From PCRC01 sp040384665 (GTDB taxonomy: Bacteria; Pseudomonadota; Gammaproteobacteria; Burkholderiales; Burkholderiaceae_C), in NCBI GenBank assembly GCA_040384665.1, contig JAZKIY010000006.1:88895-152894 (forward strand): a DNA stretch of 64,000 bases, given 5' to 3'. Shown here one piece after another: positions 7,696 through 15,807 of the stretch. Position 1 is the stretch's first letter, and the number at the start of each line of letters is the position of its first letter. A model generated the notes under the pieces. It saw only the letters and a program-made list of their open reading frames with translations. It was not told the DNA's origin and did no database searches. Position numbers and translations under genes: made by a program.

Positions 7696-8796
7696 ATGGC
7701 GAAGCAACGCATTGCAGTCATTGCTGGCGACGGTATCGGCAAAGAGGTCATGCCCGAAGGCCTGCGGGTGCTCGACGCGGCTGCCCGCCGTTTCGGGTTG
7801 GACCTGCACTTTGACCATTTTGACTTTTCCAGTTGGGACTACTTCGACAAACACGGGAAGATGCTGCCCGACGACTGGAAGGCCCAGATTGGTGGGCATG
7901 ACGCGATTTACTTTGGCGCTGTTGGCTGGCCGGAGAAAATCCCCGACCACATTTCGCTGTGGGGTTCGTTGTTGCTGTTCCGTCGGGAGTTTGACCAGTA
8001 CGTGAACCTGCGGCCCGCTCGGCTGATGCCTGGCATCATCGCGCCAGTGGTTCGACGGGACGGCAGTCCCCGTGTGGCAGGCGAGATCGACATGATGATC
8101 GTGCGCGAGAACACCGAGGGCGAGTACTCCAGCATCGGCGGCCGGATGTACGAAGGCACCGAGCGCGAGATCGTGATGCAGGAAACCGTGATGTCGCGCG
8201 TTGGCGTGGACCGTGTGCTCAGATTCGCTTTCGAGCTGGCCCAGTCCCGCCCCAAAAAACACCTGACCAGCGCCACCAAGTCCAACGGCATTGCCATCAC
8301 CATGCCTTACTGGGACGAGCGTGTCGCAGCGATGGCCGCGCAATACCCCGAAGTACACGTCGATAAATTCCATATTGACATCCTCACGGCGCACTTTGTT
8401 CAGCGGCCAGACCACTTTGACGTGGTGGTGGCCAGCAACCTGTTTGGCGACATCCTGAGTGACCTGGGGCCTGCCTGTACTGGCACGATCGGCATCGCAC
8501 CCAGTGCCAACCTCAACCCCGACCGGCGCTTTCCATCGCTGTTCGAGCCGGTGCATGGCTCGGCGCCCGACATTGCCGGCAAAGGGCTGGCGAACCCGAT
8601 TGGTCAAATCTGGTGTGGTGCCATGATGCTGGAGTTCCTGGGTTTCAAAGAGGCTCACGACGCGGTCCTGGCGGCCATTGAGGCGGTGTTGGGCCCCCAA
8701 AGTGGTGCGCCACGAACACCTGATCTGGGTGGCCATGCCAGCACCGCCGATGTGGGGCGTGCGATTGCCGCCGCCGTGACCGCGGCCGCGTCGTAA
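7696..8796 (+). CDS. Tartrate/D-malate dehydrogenase (isopropylmalate dehydrogenase family)
   Basis: 366 residues of the beta-decarboxylating dehydrogenase family that includes LeuB, tartrate dehydrogenase (TtuC) and D-malate dehydrogenase (DmlA). Visible features: N-terminal AVIAGDGIGKEV, the substrate/metal region VRENTEGEYSS, the ASNLFGDILSDLG motif, and the NAD-binding EPVHGSAPDIAGKG. The block SSWDYFDKHGKMLPDDW and the sequence LWGSLLLFRREFDQYVNLRP fit the TtuC/DmlA branch rather than LeuB or isocitrate dehydrogenase. The expected reaction is NAD- and Mn-dependent oxidation of tartrate or oxidative decarboxylation of D-malate to pyruvate. Start ATG 7696 has AAAGAGGA 8-15 nt upstream. No dedicated LysR-type regulator, as often seen with dmlA, is adjacent. 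Confidence 0.87.
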   Translation: MAKQRIAVIAGDGIGKEVMPEGLRVLDAAARRFGLDLHFDHFDFSSWDYFDKHGKMLPDDWKAQIGGHDAIYFGAVGWPEKIPDHISLWGSLLLFRREFDQYVNLRPARLMPGIIAPVVRRDGSPRVAGEIDMMIVRENTEGEYSSIGGRMYEGTEREIVMQETVMSRVGVDRVLRFAFELAQSRPKKHLTSATKSNGIAITMPYWDERVAAMAAQYPEVHVDKFHIDILTAHFVQRPDHFDVVVASNLFGDILSDLGPACTGTIGIAPSANLNPDRRFPSLFEPVHGSAPDIAGKGLANPIGQIWCGAMMLEFLGFKEAHDAVLAAIEAVLGPQSGAPRTPDLGGHASTADVGRAIAAAVTAAAS

Positions 8797-8894
8797 CTGC
8801 TTGCTGCCTGTGCAAATTGGTGCACGGAGCTTGCGGATGGCATGGGAAAACCGACTAGAATTCGCCCCTTGCATGGACGATGCTGGGGCCTGTG

Positions 8895-8923
8895 TTGACA
8901 GGGGCAAGTTCCATCGTTGTAAT
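8895..8923 (+). promoter_or_regulatory. Sigma-70 promoter of hupB
   Basis: Perfect -35 TTGACA (8895-8900), a 17-bp spacer and -10 TGTAAT (8918-8923), ending 123 bp before the hupB start. It is the clearest canonical promoter in the window and fits a highly expressed nucleoid protein. The rest of the 8797-9046 interval holds no gene that I can see. Confidence 0.85.
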
Positions 8924-9046
8924 AACACACGCTCGACGACGTCGCACCCAGTTTTGTCCTGAAAAACGGATGCGCATAATGCCCTACGATCCGTCTTTCA
9001 GCGTTCAGCGCACAACCACCAACTATTCCTGAATGAGGGGACCCCT

Positions 9047-9319
9047 GTGAATAAAACCGAACTCATCGAGCACATTGCCAAACACGCCGATATCTCCAAG
9101 GCTGCAGCCACACGCGCCCTCGAGTCCACCATCGGTGCAGTCAAGACGACGCTGAAAAAAGGCGGCTCTGTGTCACTCGTCGGGTTTGGTACCTTTGCCG
9201 TAGGCAAGCGCGCAGCGCGCAGCGGTCGCAACCCGCGCACCGGTGCAGCGATTAAAATCAAGGCTGCCAAAGTACCGAAGTTCCGTCCAGGCAAAGCCCT
9301 GAAAGATGCTTTGAATTGA
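9047..9319 (+). CDS. hupB: HU family DNA-binding protein
   Basis: 90 residues, full HU length. Conserved features: N-terminal MNKTELIEHIAKHADISKAA, the VGFGTFAVGKRAARSGRNP arm region with the intercalating-proline motif RNPRTG, and the C-terminal PKFRPGKALKDALN. It is a homo- or heterodimeric nucleoid protein that bends DNA. The start is GTG with GAGGGG about 8 nt upstream. In many proteobacteria hupB lies between lon and ppiD. Here ppiD follows (with a tRNA between), but the gene upstream is a dehydrogenase rather than lon, so the left part of the classical clpP-clpX-lon-hupB-ppiD arrangement is not present. Confidence 0.96.
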   Translation: MNKTELIEHIAKHADISKAAATRALESTIGAVKTTLKKGGSVSLVGFGTFAVGKRAARSGRNPRTGAAIKIKAAKVPKFRPGKALKDALN

Positions 9320-9332
9320 CTCTGTTTCGGTG

Positions 9333-9408
9333 GGGTGCTTAGCTCAGTTGGTAGAGCAGCGCCCTTACACGGCGTAGGTCGGCGGTTCGAGCCCGTCAGC
9401 ACCCACCA
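9333..9408 (+). tRNA. tRNA-Val (anticodon TAC)
   Basis: A complete 76-nt cloverleaf: acceptor GGGTGCT/AGCACCC, D arm GCTC...GAGC, anticodon stem GCGCC/GGCGT with loop CTTACAC (anticodon TAC), T arm GGCGG/CCGTC with loop TTCGAGC, discriminator A, and encoded CCA. It lies 13 bp after hupB and before ppiD. Confidence 0.97.
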
Positions 9409-9424
9409 ACCCACCACGGTAACC

Positions 9425-9451
9425 AGGCGAACACGACTGTTCGCCTTTTTT
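9425..9451 (+). terminator. Rho-independent terminator after tRNA-Val
   Basis: Stem AGGCGAACA/TGTTCGCCT (9425-9433 with 9438-9446), loop CGAC, then a T run. It ends the hupB/tRNA-Val transcript 23 bp before ppiD. Confidence 0.92.
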
Positions 9452-9473
9452 GTTTTGCGACAGAAAGCTTTGC

Positions 9474-11399
9474 ATGTTTGAATTCATCCGCAACCGTTCC
9501 AAAACACTCATGATCGTGTTGGTGTTGTTGATCGTTCCATCGTTCATCCTGCTGGGCGTTGATGGCAGCACACGGCTGACAGAAAAGAGTGTGGTCGTCG
9601 CCACGGTTGATGGCCTGGACATCAAGCAATCCGAATGGGATGCCGCGCACAACAGCGAACTGCAGCGTCTGCGGGCATCGGTTCCCGGTTTCGACCCCAA
9701 ACTGCTGGACTCGCCAGAAGCCAAGTACGCCACTTTGGAGCGGCTGGTTCGTGAGCGGGTGTTGGCCGTCGCTGCAAGCAAATCCAATCTGGTGACCAGC
9801 GACCAGCGGTTGGCGCGTGACCTGCAGCAAAACCCCAGCATCGCCGGTCTGCGCCGTGCCGACGGTACGCTCGACATGGAGCGTTACAAACAGTTGGTGG
9901 GCAGTCAGGGCATGACGCCAGAAATGTTCGAGGCACGGGTCCGCAGCGATTTGTCGGTCCAGCAAGTTGTGCAAGGCATCTCCGCCTCTGGCTTTTCACC
10001 TGGTTCGGTCGCCGACATTGCCTTGGCGGCTTTCCATGAAAAGCGTGAAGTGCGTGTTGCACGCTTCAACAGCGCCGACTACCTCGGCAAGGTCAACCTG
10101 ACCGAGGCCGACATCGAGAAGTTTTATCAGGACAACGCCCGTCTGTTCCAGGCCCCGGAGCAAGCCAGCATTGAGTACGTGGTGTTGGATTTGGAAGCGG
10201 TCAAGGCAAGCCTGACCGTGAGCGCCCAGGACGTCAAAACCTACTACGAGCAAAACACGGCACGCCTTACCGGCAACGAAGAGCGACGCGCCAGCCACAT
10301 TCTGTTGGCTGCAGGCAAAGATGCGCCTGCGGCCGAGCGCGACAAGGCGCGTCTGCGTGCCACCGAATTGCTGGCAGAGCTGCGCAAGAACCCAGCCCGA
10401 TTCGCCGAACTGGCCAAGCAAAACTCACAAGACTCCGGTTCAGCTTCTTCTGGCGGTGACCTCGATTTCTTTGGCCGCGGCGCCATGGCGAAGCCATTCG
10501 AAGACGCTGCATTCGGACTGAAAAAAGGCGAGATCAGCGATGTGGTTGCATCTGATTTTGGATTTCATATTATTCAGCTGACCGACATCAAGGCGCCCAA
10601 GACCCGCACTTTTGAGGAGCTGAAGACCGAAATTGAGGCCCAGTTGCGCCAGCAACTGGCGGGCAGCAAGTTTGCCGAAACAGCCGAAACTTTCACCAAC
10701 AGCGTGTTTGAACAGCCTGACAGTTTGCAACCTGTGGCGGACAAGCTCAAGCTGCCGTTGAAGCGTGCCAACAACGTGGGTCGCCAGCCCTTGCCGGGTG
10801 GCACGGGAGCGCTGGCCAACGCCAACTTCCTGGGCGCGCTGTTTGCACCTGACGCCATCGAGAAAAAGCGCAATACCGAAGCCATTGAATTGGCCCCGAA
10901 CCAGCTCGTCGCTGGACGGGTGACCGCCTACACACCCGCTCGTACGCGGCCCTTGACCGAGGTGCGAGAACAAGTCCGAGAGCGTCTTCTGGCATTCCGG
11001 GCGCAGGAATTGGCCCAACGTGATGGCGAGGCCAAATTGTCGGTTTGGCTGAAAAACCCGGCAAGCGCCGCTTTGCCTGAAACCCTGCAAGTGTCGCGCG
11101 ACAAAGCGCAAACGGTTTCTCCTGCCTTGATCAATGCCGCGCTCCGTGTCGCACCCGACAAGCTGCCACAGCTTCTGGGCGTGGCGTTGGGCGCCCAAGG
11201 GTACGCGGTGGTCAGCGTTGACAAGCGGCTGTCACCAACGCCCGTGGAAACCGGTGTAGGCAAGCGCGACCAGGCGCAGTACGCCAGTTGGTGGACATCG
11301 GCGGAAATGCAGGCTTATTACAAGACTCTGCAAGAGCGCTACAAGGTCAAAATCAAAGTGCCCGCACCTGCGACCAACAGTGGCGAGAACGCCGGATAG
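9474..11399 (+). CDS. ppiD: Periplasmic folding chaperone / peptidyl-prolyl isomerase PpiD
   Basis: 641 residues. A cytoplasmic N-terminus MFEFIRNRSKT and one membrane anchor (about residues 13-33, LMIVLVLLIVPSFILLG) are followed by a SurA-like N-terminal chaperone domain. A parvulin-type PPIC domain comes next, from RRASHILLAAG through FGFHIIQLTDIK, and then a long C-terminal SurA-like part. It is anchored to the periplasmic face of the inner membrane, where it assists newly translocated envelope proteins near SecYEG. The start was placed at ATG 9474, since the in-frame codons before it lie in the terminator. Length and order match the family. Confidence 0.95.
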   Translation: MFEFIRNRSKTLMIVLVLLIVPSFILLGVDGSTRLTEKSVVVATVDGLDIKQSEWDAAHNSELQRLRASVPGFDPKLLDSPEAKYATLERLVRERVLAVAASKSNLVTSDQRLARDLQQNPSIAGLRRADGTLDMERYKQLVGSQGMTPEMFEARVRSDLSVQQVVQGISASGFSPGSVADIALAAFHEKREVRVARFNSADYLGKVNLTEADIEKFYQDNARLFQAPEQASIEYVVLDLEAVKASLTVSAQDVKTYYEQNTARLTGNEERRASHILLAAGKDAPAAERDKARLRATELLAELRKNPARFAELAKQNSQDSGSASSGGDLDFFGRGAMAKPFEDAAFGLKKGEISDVVASDFGFHIIQLTDIKAPKTRTFEELKTEIEAQLRQQLAGSKFAETAETFTNSVFEQPDSLQPVADKLKLPLKRANNVGRQPLPGGTGALANANFLGALFAPDAIEKKRNTEAIELAPNQLVAGRVTAYTPARTRPLTEVREQVRERLLAFRAQELAQRDGEAKLSVWLKNPASAALPETLQVSRDKAQTVSPALINAALRVAPDKLPQLLGVALGAQGYAVVSVDKRLSPTPVETGVGKRDQAQYASWWTSAEMQAYYKTLQERYKVKIKVPAPATNSGENAG

Positions 11400-11412
11400 A
11401 AGAGCGACCTTT

Positions 11413-11421
11413 TGCTATAAT
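11413..11421 (+). promoter_or_regulatory. Extended -10 promoter of tRNA-His
   Basis: TGCTATAAT, a perfect -10 (11416-11421) preceded by the TGn extension, ends 11 bp before the tRNA. No good -35 lies at 16-18 bp upstream, which is tolerable for an extended -10. Confidence 0.75.
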
Positions 11422-11432
11422 CGAAAGCTACG

Positions 11433-11508
11433 GTGGCTGTAGCTCAGTTGGTAGAGTCCAGGATTGTGATTCCTGTTGTCGTGGGTTCGAGCCCCATCAG
11501 CCACCCCA
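11433..11508 (+). tRNA. tRNA-His (anticodon GTG)
   Basis: Cloverleaf with acceptor GTGGCTG/CAGCCAC, D arm GCTC...GAGT, anticodon stem CAGGA/TCCTG with loop TTGTGAT (anticodon GTG), T arm GTGGG/CCCAT, discriminator C and encoded CCA. The base before it (G at 11432) is the histidine-specific G-1 that pairs with discriminator C. Confidence 0.97.
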
Positions 11509-11522
11509 AGGATTCTCCTTAT

Positions 11523-11554
11523 AAATCAAGCACCTACGGGTGCTTGATTTGTTT
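11523..11554 (+). terminator. Rho-independent terminator after tRNA-His
   Basis: A 12-bp perfect stem AAATCAAGCACC/GGTGCTTGATTT (11523-11534 with 11539-11550), loop TACG, then GTTT. The U run is short but partly built into the stem. Confidence 0.85.
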
Positions 11555-11575
11555 CTGGGGATACGCTGGGGATAA

Positions 11576-11908
11576 AGTCAATTCCAGACGCCCCACTGGA
11601 CGGTCAACCTGGGCCAGGCCCGGGCGAAGGTGGGTGGGCACAAGGCCTTGCAGGGCAACATCGACCCCAACGTGCTGTTTGCCCCACCGGCGCAGATCAC
11701 CGCCGAGGTGGTCAAGGTGCTGGAGAGCTTTGGGGTGCCGCACACCGACACGACGCGGCCGGGGCCAACGCACATCTTCAACCTCGGCCACGGCATCAGC
11801 CAGTTCACCCCGCCAGACCATGTGGCCGCGCTTGTGGAAGCGGTGCACTCGCATTCAAGAAAAATGCGGGGACGAAGCGCTGGCGCTTTGACGCCAGCCA
11901 AAAACTGA
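11576..11908 (+). pseudogene. 3' fragment of uroporphyrinogen decarboxylase (hemE)
   Basis: The open stretch translates to the C-terminal third of HemE. Recognisable blocks are WTVNLGQARAKVGG, KALQGNIDPNVLFAPP, HIFNLGHGISQFTPPDHV and a final ALVEAVHSHSRKMR. The frame is closed by TAA at 11573-11575, and the N-terminal two thirds with the catalytic aspartate and arginines are absent. HemE homology appears to start near the WTVNLG codons and to end near 11870; the last dozen codons look unrelated. There is no start signal apart from a GTG at 11630. It is therefore a non-functional partial copy, presumably of an intact hemE elsewhere, left between tRNA-His and the tad locus. Confidence 0.85.
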
Positions 11909-11935
11909 CCACTTCTGACCACTTCTGACCACTTA
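11906..11935 (+). repeat. Three tandem 10-bp repeats
   Basis: TGACCACTTC occurs three times in a row; the last unit ends in A instead of C. It follows a small inverted repeat (GCTGGCG/CGCCAGC, about 11879-11898) and the stop of the hemE fragment. Short repeated terminal boxes are typical of some IS families (IS21-like), so this could be an old IS end; that is inference. Confidence 0.6.
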
Positions 11936-11936
11936 G

Positions 11937-12011
11937 ATGGTGAAGTACAGCTTCAAATTTCACCAAGGGGTTCACTATCTCGCCGACTGTTCAAGCAGGG
12001 AAAACGGGTGA
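11937..12011 (+). mobile_element. Possible degenerate IS3-family OrfA start
   Basis: The short frame opens with MVKYSFKF, which resembles the N-terminus of IS3/IS150-type OrfA transposases (M-x-KYS-[FY]-EFK). It continues VHYLAD, similar to the following helix, and then ends at a stop after 24 codons. No OrfB and no intact inverted repeats are seen. This is a weak resemblance only. Confidence 0.3.
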
Positions 12012-12187
12012 CCACCGTGCCCTTGATGGGCAAGGTCAGGCACATGGCGTTGTGTAACCGACGCTCACTTTTTCCGCGTCACCTCGTCCGTAAATCTCCC
12101 CCTCGTCCTGAGCATGCCTGCTTCTCAGGGACCTCATGTCATTCGATATGTCCCAGAAACTGCGGAAAGCTCAGCGATCGCCCTGTC

Positions 12188-12213
12188 AAAACGCCAGTTC
12201 AGACGGCGTTTTT
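12188..12213 (+). terminator. Terminator-like hairpin upstream of flp
   Basis: Stem AAAACGCC/GGCGTTTT (12188-12195 with 12205-12212), a 9-nt loop, then T residues. No obvious gene lies directly upstream, so it may be the terminator of a lost gene. Confidence 0.55.
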
Positions 12214-12528
12214 CATTACTGTGTTGCACTCGGGCATTTTCTTTAATCGTGCAGTCGCACGTGCGTCAATTACGACGTTAAGTCTCATTTTGTGAAAGCC
12301 ATTTTCGGTGACTGAACGGTAATCCCAACCCTAAGTTCGCGCTGGGATGGTCTTGTGTGCCGAGTCTTGGCGGCCGCATTTCAAGACACATCGCTGAAAT
12401 GGAGAACCTTGGTTCTATTTTCAGCGCGTCGTGCATTTGCAGTCCCTGAAACCCGCCCTTATTCACCCGATTGAGCAAGGATGGCGTCCCTACGATGAAG
12501 GCTCCTTAACCACTTATTGGAGTTCTTT

Positions 12529-12720
12529 ATGAAACAAGCTCTTGTCAAATTCTTTCGCGACGAAGAAGGCGGCTCCGCCATTGAGTACGGTCTGATTGCG
12601 GGCTTGGTTGCAGTAGCAATCATTGCTTCAGTCGGCCTACTTGGTGGCGAACTGGATAAAGTTTTCGTAACAATTAAAGACAAGCTGGTGGGCGTCAACG
12701 GTGCCGGGGCACCTGAGTAA
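12529..12720 (+). CDS. flp: Flp family type IVb pilin
   Basis: 63 residues: a short charged leader, the processing region GGSAIEYGLIAGLVAVAIIA with the conserved G/S-A-I-E-Y motif (glutamate +5 and tyrosine +6 of Flp pilins), one hydrophobic helix, and a short C-terminal tail. It is the major subunit of the Tad pilus. Its leader is cut by the prepilin peptidase encoded next, and the helix packs into the fibre. The ATG at 12529 is preceded by TTGGAG at a good distance. It is the first gene of the tad locus, separated by 45 bp from cpaA. Confidence 0.95.
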   Translation: MKQALVKFFRDEEGGSAIEYGLIAGLVAVAIIASVGLLGGELDKVFVTIKDKLVGVNGAGAPE

Positions 12721-12765
12721 CGACTGCTAGGCTGTCTGCTAAACACAATTTTCAAACGGGAATTC

Positions 12766-13272
12766 ATGATGCAAGTGCAATTTCCGATCATGTTGGTGTT
12801 TACATGGTGCGTCGCCATTGCTTGGTCTGACTGGCAATCGCGGCGCATCCCCAATTCTCTGGTCGCAGCCGGTCTCACCGTGGCCGTGCTGGGCCTTGTT
12901 TTTCAGGGGCAGACGCTGTTTGGCTCTTCCCCCTTGCTCAGCCTCACCGGCGCCGCCGGCGGGCTGTTGCTGATGCTGCCCCTCTATGCCACCCGCGTGA
13001 TGGCGGCTGGCGACGTGAAGCTGTTTGCTGCCATTGGCGCACTGTTCGGTTTCTGGGGCTTGCTGCCGGTGTGGCTCATTTCCTCGCTGTTCGCTGGTGC
13101 CCATGCGCTGGTTTGGATCACCATGCAGCGCCTGCTGCCGCAGTACGCGGCAACGCCTGCGCTCGGTGTATTTGGCAGGTTGCCGTATGGCGTGCACTTG
13201 GCGGGCGGTATTGCTTGCGTCGCGCTGCAGCCTGACTTGGTCACGGCTTTGACGCCGCCCGGCTGGGGCTAG
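12766..13272 (+). CDS. cpaA: A24 family prepilin peptidase (CpaA/TadV)
   Basis: 168 residues with about five to six membrane helices and the two catalytic aspartate sites of type IV prepilin peptidases: the first in WSDWQSRRIPN, the second in MAAGDVKLFAAIG (GxGD-like, here AGDVK). It lacks the N-terminal methylase/zinc domain of the long PilD enzymes, as is typical for the short TadV/CpaA form. It cleaves the Flp leader and probably the TadE/F pseudopilins at the inner membrane. The C-terminal LPYGVHLAGG is also conserved. A second ATG directly follows the first. Confidence 0.93.
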   Translation: MMQVQFPIMLVFTWCVAIAWSDWQSRRIPNSLVAAGLTVAVLGLVFQGQTLFGSSPLLSLTGAAGGLLLMLPLYATRVMAAGDVKLFAAIGALFGFWGLLPVWLISSLFAGAHALVWITMQRLLPQYAATPALGVFGRLPYGVHLAGGIACVALQPDLVTALTPPGWG

Positions 13273-13327
13273 TGGCAGCACTGGTTGCGCTACAGCCCAT
13301 AACTTTTTCCCCAACGACTGAATTGCC

Positions 13328-14272
13328 ATGAACAAAGTCACAAAACTCTTGGCAGGCTTGCTGCTGCTTGCGGCGCTGCTGATCGGCGTGTATGCGCTGA
13401 TGCTGGCGCGCCAGCCCGCACCGGCGCCTGTGCCCACTGCCCAGGCGGTGCAGCCTAACCCTGTCAACCAGTATTCGGTGGTGGTCGCCAGCAAAGTGCT
13501 GGAGGCTGGCAAGCCGATTCCGGTCGATGCCATCCGGGTGGAAAAGCTGCCCATCAAACCTGGCAACAGCTTTGACAACACCGCTGATGTGGTGGGCAAG
13601 GTTGCCGTCACCGATGTGGGGGTGGGCGTGCCGCTGTTGCAAACGCACCTCTCTGGTGGCTTGGCCACCCAGGTGGCTGAAGGCGAGCGTGCGGTGGCGA
13701 TCAACATTGACGAAGCCATCGCAGTGGGCTACCGCATCAAGCCAGGCGACTTTGTCGATGTGTTTTTCTTCCTGAAGCAAGACAACAGTGAAATCGCCCC
13801 CAGCCAATCACGTTTGCTGCTGTCCAAATTGCGGGTGCTGGCCACAGGCGGCAGTTCGGTGAATGAAGACGCTGCCAAAGTCGAGAACCGCGCTCCAGCC
13901 CGCACCGTGGTGCTGGCGGTGCCAGTGGCTGACATCAACAAGCTGACTTTGTCCCAGCACGCCGGGCGCTTGACGCTGGCGTTGCGCAATCCCAAAGATG
14001 AAGACGTGCCATCTGAATCGCTGTACCCGTCACCACCGCCTATTTTGCAGGCTGGTGGCTTCAAACCCGGCAGCACCGATGCCACCAGCGGCAAGCTGTT
14101 GACCACTGCACTCGCCAGTGAGCCGGTGAACCAAGCCTTTGCAGGTGTCAGCCTGCCCGGCCTTTCGGCCAAGAAAGACGGTGCTGTGGCCACGTCGGTG
14201 TACCGGGGCCGGTCTTCGGTGTCGGTAACGGTGGACAGGGTTGAAATCATTCGTGGGGGAGTTCGTCAATGA
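13328..14272 (+). CDS. cpaB: Flp pilus assembly protein CpaB/RcpC
   Basis: 314 residues. The N-terminal membrane anchor (about residues 8-27, LLAGLLLLAALLIGVYALML) is followed by a SAF-type domain (residues about 45-110, VVVASKVLEAGKPIPVDAIRVEKLP) and the RcpC/CpaB beta domain (VAINIDEAIAVGYRIKPGDFVDVFFFL). It is a periplasmic component thought to link the inner-membrane Tad machinery to the outer-membrane secretin. The stop overlaps the next start (ATGA), indicating coupled translation with cpaC. Confidence 0.92.
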   Translation: MNKVTKLLAGLLLLAALLIGVYALMLARQPAPAPVPTAQAVQPNPVNQYSVVVASKVLEAGKPIPVDAIRVEKLPIKPGNSFDNTADVVGKVAVTDVGVGVPLLQTHLSGGLATQVAEGERAVAINIDEAIAVGYRIKPGDFVDVFFFLKQDNSEIAPSQSRLLLSKLRVLATGGSSVNEDAAKVENRAPARTVVLAVPVADINKLTLSQHAGRLTLALRNPKDEDVPSESLYPSPPPILQAGGFKPGSTDATSGKLLTTALASEPVNQAFAGVSLPGLSAKKDGAVATSVYRGRSSVSVTVDRVEIIRGGVRQ

Positions 14273-15807
14273 AAACCAATGTTATGAAGCCAGTGTTGCG
14301 CACAGCGGTGCAGGGCGTCGTGCTGGGGCTGCTGGTTCAAAGCGCCTGGGCGCAGTCCGACGTACCGGCCGCCGTCGCGCTGCCAGCGCCAGTTGCCAAA
14401 CCTGCTATGGGTGTCCAGGCAATTGACGCATCCAGCTCAGCAGACAGCAAGCCAGCGGCAGTCAAGCGCAGCCCAGTGGTCAAGGTCGTTAAAACGGCGC
14501 AGTTGCCTAAAGCCGATGTTGCCCCCGCTGTAGCGGGTAGCCCGTTGCCCGACACGCTGGATTTGCAAAGCGCACAGCAGCGCGAGATTTTGCTCAACAC
14601 CGCCATTGACCGCATTGCGATTGCTGACCCAAGCGTGGCCGATGCGCTGGTACTCAAGGCCCAAGGCGGCAAGGGGTATGGCTCGCTGCTGTTTTTTGGC
14701 AAACGCAGCGGTAGCACCAATTTGCTGGTGTGGTACCGCGGCCAGGCTCAGGCCAAAAGCGTAGAGATTGTGGTCGACGGCGACGGCTTGAAAGGCACGG
14801 GCCTGCGCGCTACCGCCTCGGTGCTGTCTGGCACAGCGCCCGACATGGTGACCCATGCCAACGCCAGCCAATTGATCCGGCAGAACAAACAGAGCGGTGG
14901 GTCTTCGGGTGGCGCTCAGGGAGGTTCCAACGGGGAAGCCGGTAAAGACAGCATCGCAGGCGGTGGCTTGATCGACCAAAGCCTGGTCGGTACCGGCGGT
15001 ACGGTGCAGGTTGATGTGAAGGTGGTGGAGTTCAGCAAGACCGCGCTGAAAGACGTGGGCGCTAATTTCTCCTTCGTGAAGGGCAAATACTTCTTTGATT
15101 CGTTGTTTGGCTCGGCCACCACGCCGGTATTGGGTGCTTTCAATATTCTGGCCAACATTAGCAACACCACCAACGCCAGCTTGCGCCTCCTGCAAAGCAA
15201 CGGCATGGCGCGCATTCTGGCCGAGCCCACGCTGGTGGCGCAGTCCGGTCACAGCGCAAGTTTTCTGGCTGGCGGCGAGATCCCTATTCCCATTCCACAG
15301 GGTTTGGGCAGCGTGGGCATTGAGTACAAGGCTTTCGGTATTGGTCTGGCGGTGACGCCCACTGTACTGGGGCCCAACCGCATTGCGCTGAAAGTGGCGC
15401 CGCAAGCCAGCGACCTTGACTTCACCAACGCGATCAATATCAGTGGCACCATGATTCCGGCACTGTTGACCCGGCGTGCCGACACCACAGTCGAACTGGG
15501 CGATGGTGAAAGCTTTGTCATTGGCGGCTTGATCAGCAAAAGCACGCTCTCCAGTGTGGACAAGCTTCCTTTTCTGGGAGACATCCCGATCATCGGCGCC
15601 TTCTTCAAGAACATGAATGTGCGCAGCGAAGAGAAGGAGCTCGTCATCATTGTCACGCCGAGGCTGGTACGGCCGCTGGCCCGTGGTGCGAACCTGACTG
15701 TGCTGCCCGGCAGCGATGCGTTGCGCACCGATGGGCGTGAAGGACCTGTCTGGACACCTTATCTCCTAGGCAGCCGCAACGACACCTTGCCAGGTTTTTC
15801 CAAATGA
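14269..15807 (+). CDS. cpaC: Tad secretin CpaC/RcpA
   Basis: 512 residues with an N-terminal signal peptide (cleavage likely after SAWA, near residue 27), a BON/N-terminal pilus domain (about residues 95-165) and a C-terminal secretin domain. The secretin domain carries the hallmarks VGIEYKAFGIGLAVTPTV and FVIGGLISKSTLSSVDKLPFLGDIPIIGAFF, with the typical EKELVIIVTPRLV end. It forms the outer-membrane gate for the Tad pilus. A Gly/Ser-rich insert lies around residues 205-230. No RcpB/CpaD partner gene is found in the locus. Both ends overlap the neighbouring genes by 4 bp. Confidence 0.95.
   Translation: MKTNVMKPVLRTAVQGVVLGLLVQSAWAQSDVPAAVALPAPVAKPAMGVQAIDASSSADSKPAAVKRSPVVKVVKTAQLPKADVAPAVAGSPLPDTLDLQSAQQREILLNTAIDRIAIADPSVADALVLKAQGGKGYGSLLFFGKRSGSTNLLVWYRGQAQAKSVEIVVDGDGLKGTGLRATASVLSGTAPDMVTHANASQLIRQNKQSGGSSGGAQGGSNGEAGKDSIAGGGLIDQSLVGTGGTVQVDVKVVEFSKTALKDVGANFSFVKGKYFFDSLFGSATTPVLGAFNILANISNTTNASLRLLQSNGMARILAEPTLVAQSGHSASFLAGGEIPIPIPQGLGSVGIEYKAFGIGLAVTPTVLGPNRIALKVAPQASDLDFTNAINISGTMIPALLTRRADTTVELGDGESFVIGGLISKSTLSSVDKLPFLGDIPIIGAFFKNMNVRSEEKELVIIVTPRLVRPLARGANLTVLPGSDALRTDGREGPVWTPYLLGSRNDTLPGFSK

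Larger units (their letters stand above)
11909..12528. other. Intergenic scar region before the tad locus
   Basis: About 620 bp without a convincing gene. It holds the tandem repeat, a possible transposase remnant (11937-12011), a terminator-like hairpin (12188-12213) and a small inverted repeat CGTGC/GCACG near 12248-12261. No sigma-70 or sigma-54 promoter for flp could be identified with confidence. The open frames on both strands (for example 12008-12295) have no recognisable protein character. The composition is less GC-rich than the flanks. Confidence 0.6.

Noticed and set aside
11555..11574. 9-bp direct repeat CTGGGGATA twice, next to the tRNA-His terminator, as an attachment site
   Set aside because: Too short, the two units are only 2 bp apart, and no tRNA sequence is contained, so an att site is not supported.
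12008..12295. 95-codon frame in the scar region
   Set aside because: Crosses a terminator-like hairpin, has no ribosome-binding site and no protein-like pattern.
12278..12478. 66-codon minus-strand frame upstream of flp
   Set aside because: No recognisable domain, signal or start context; likely chance.
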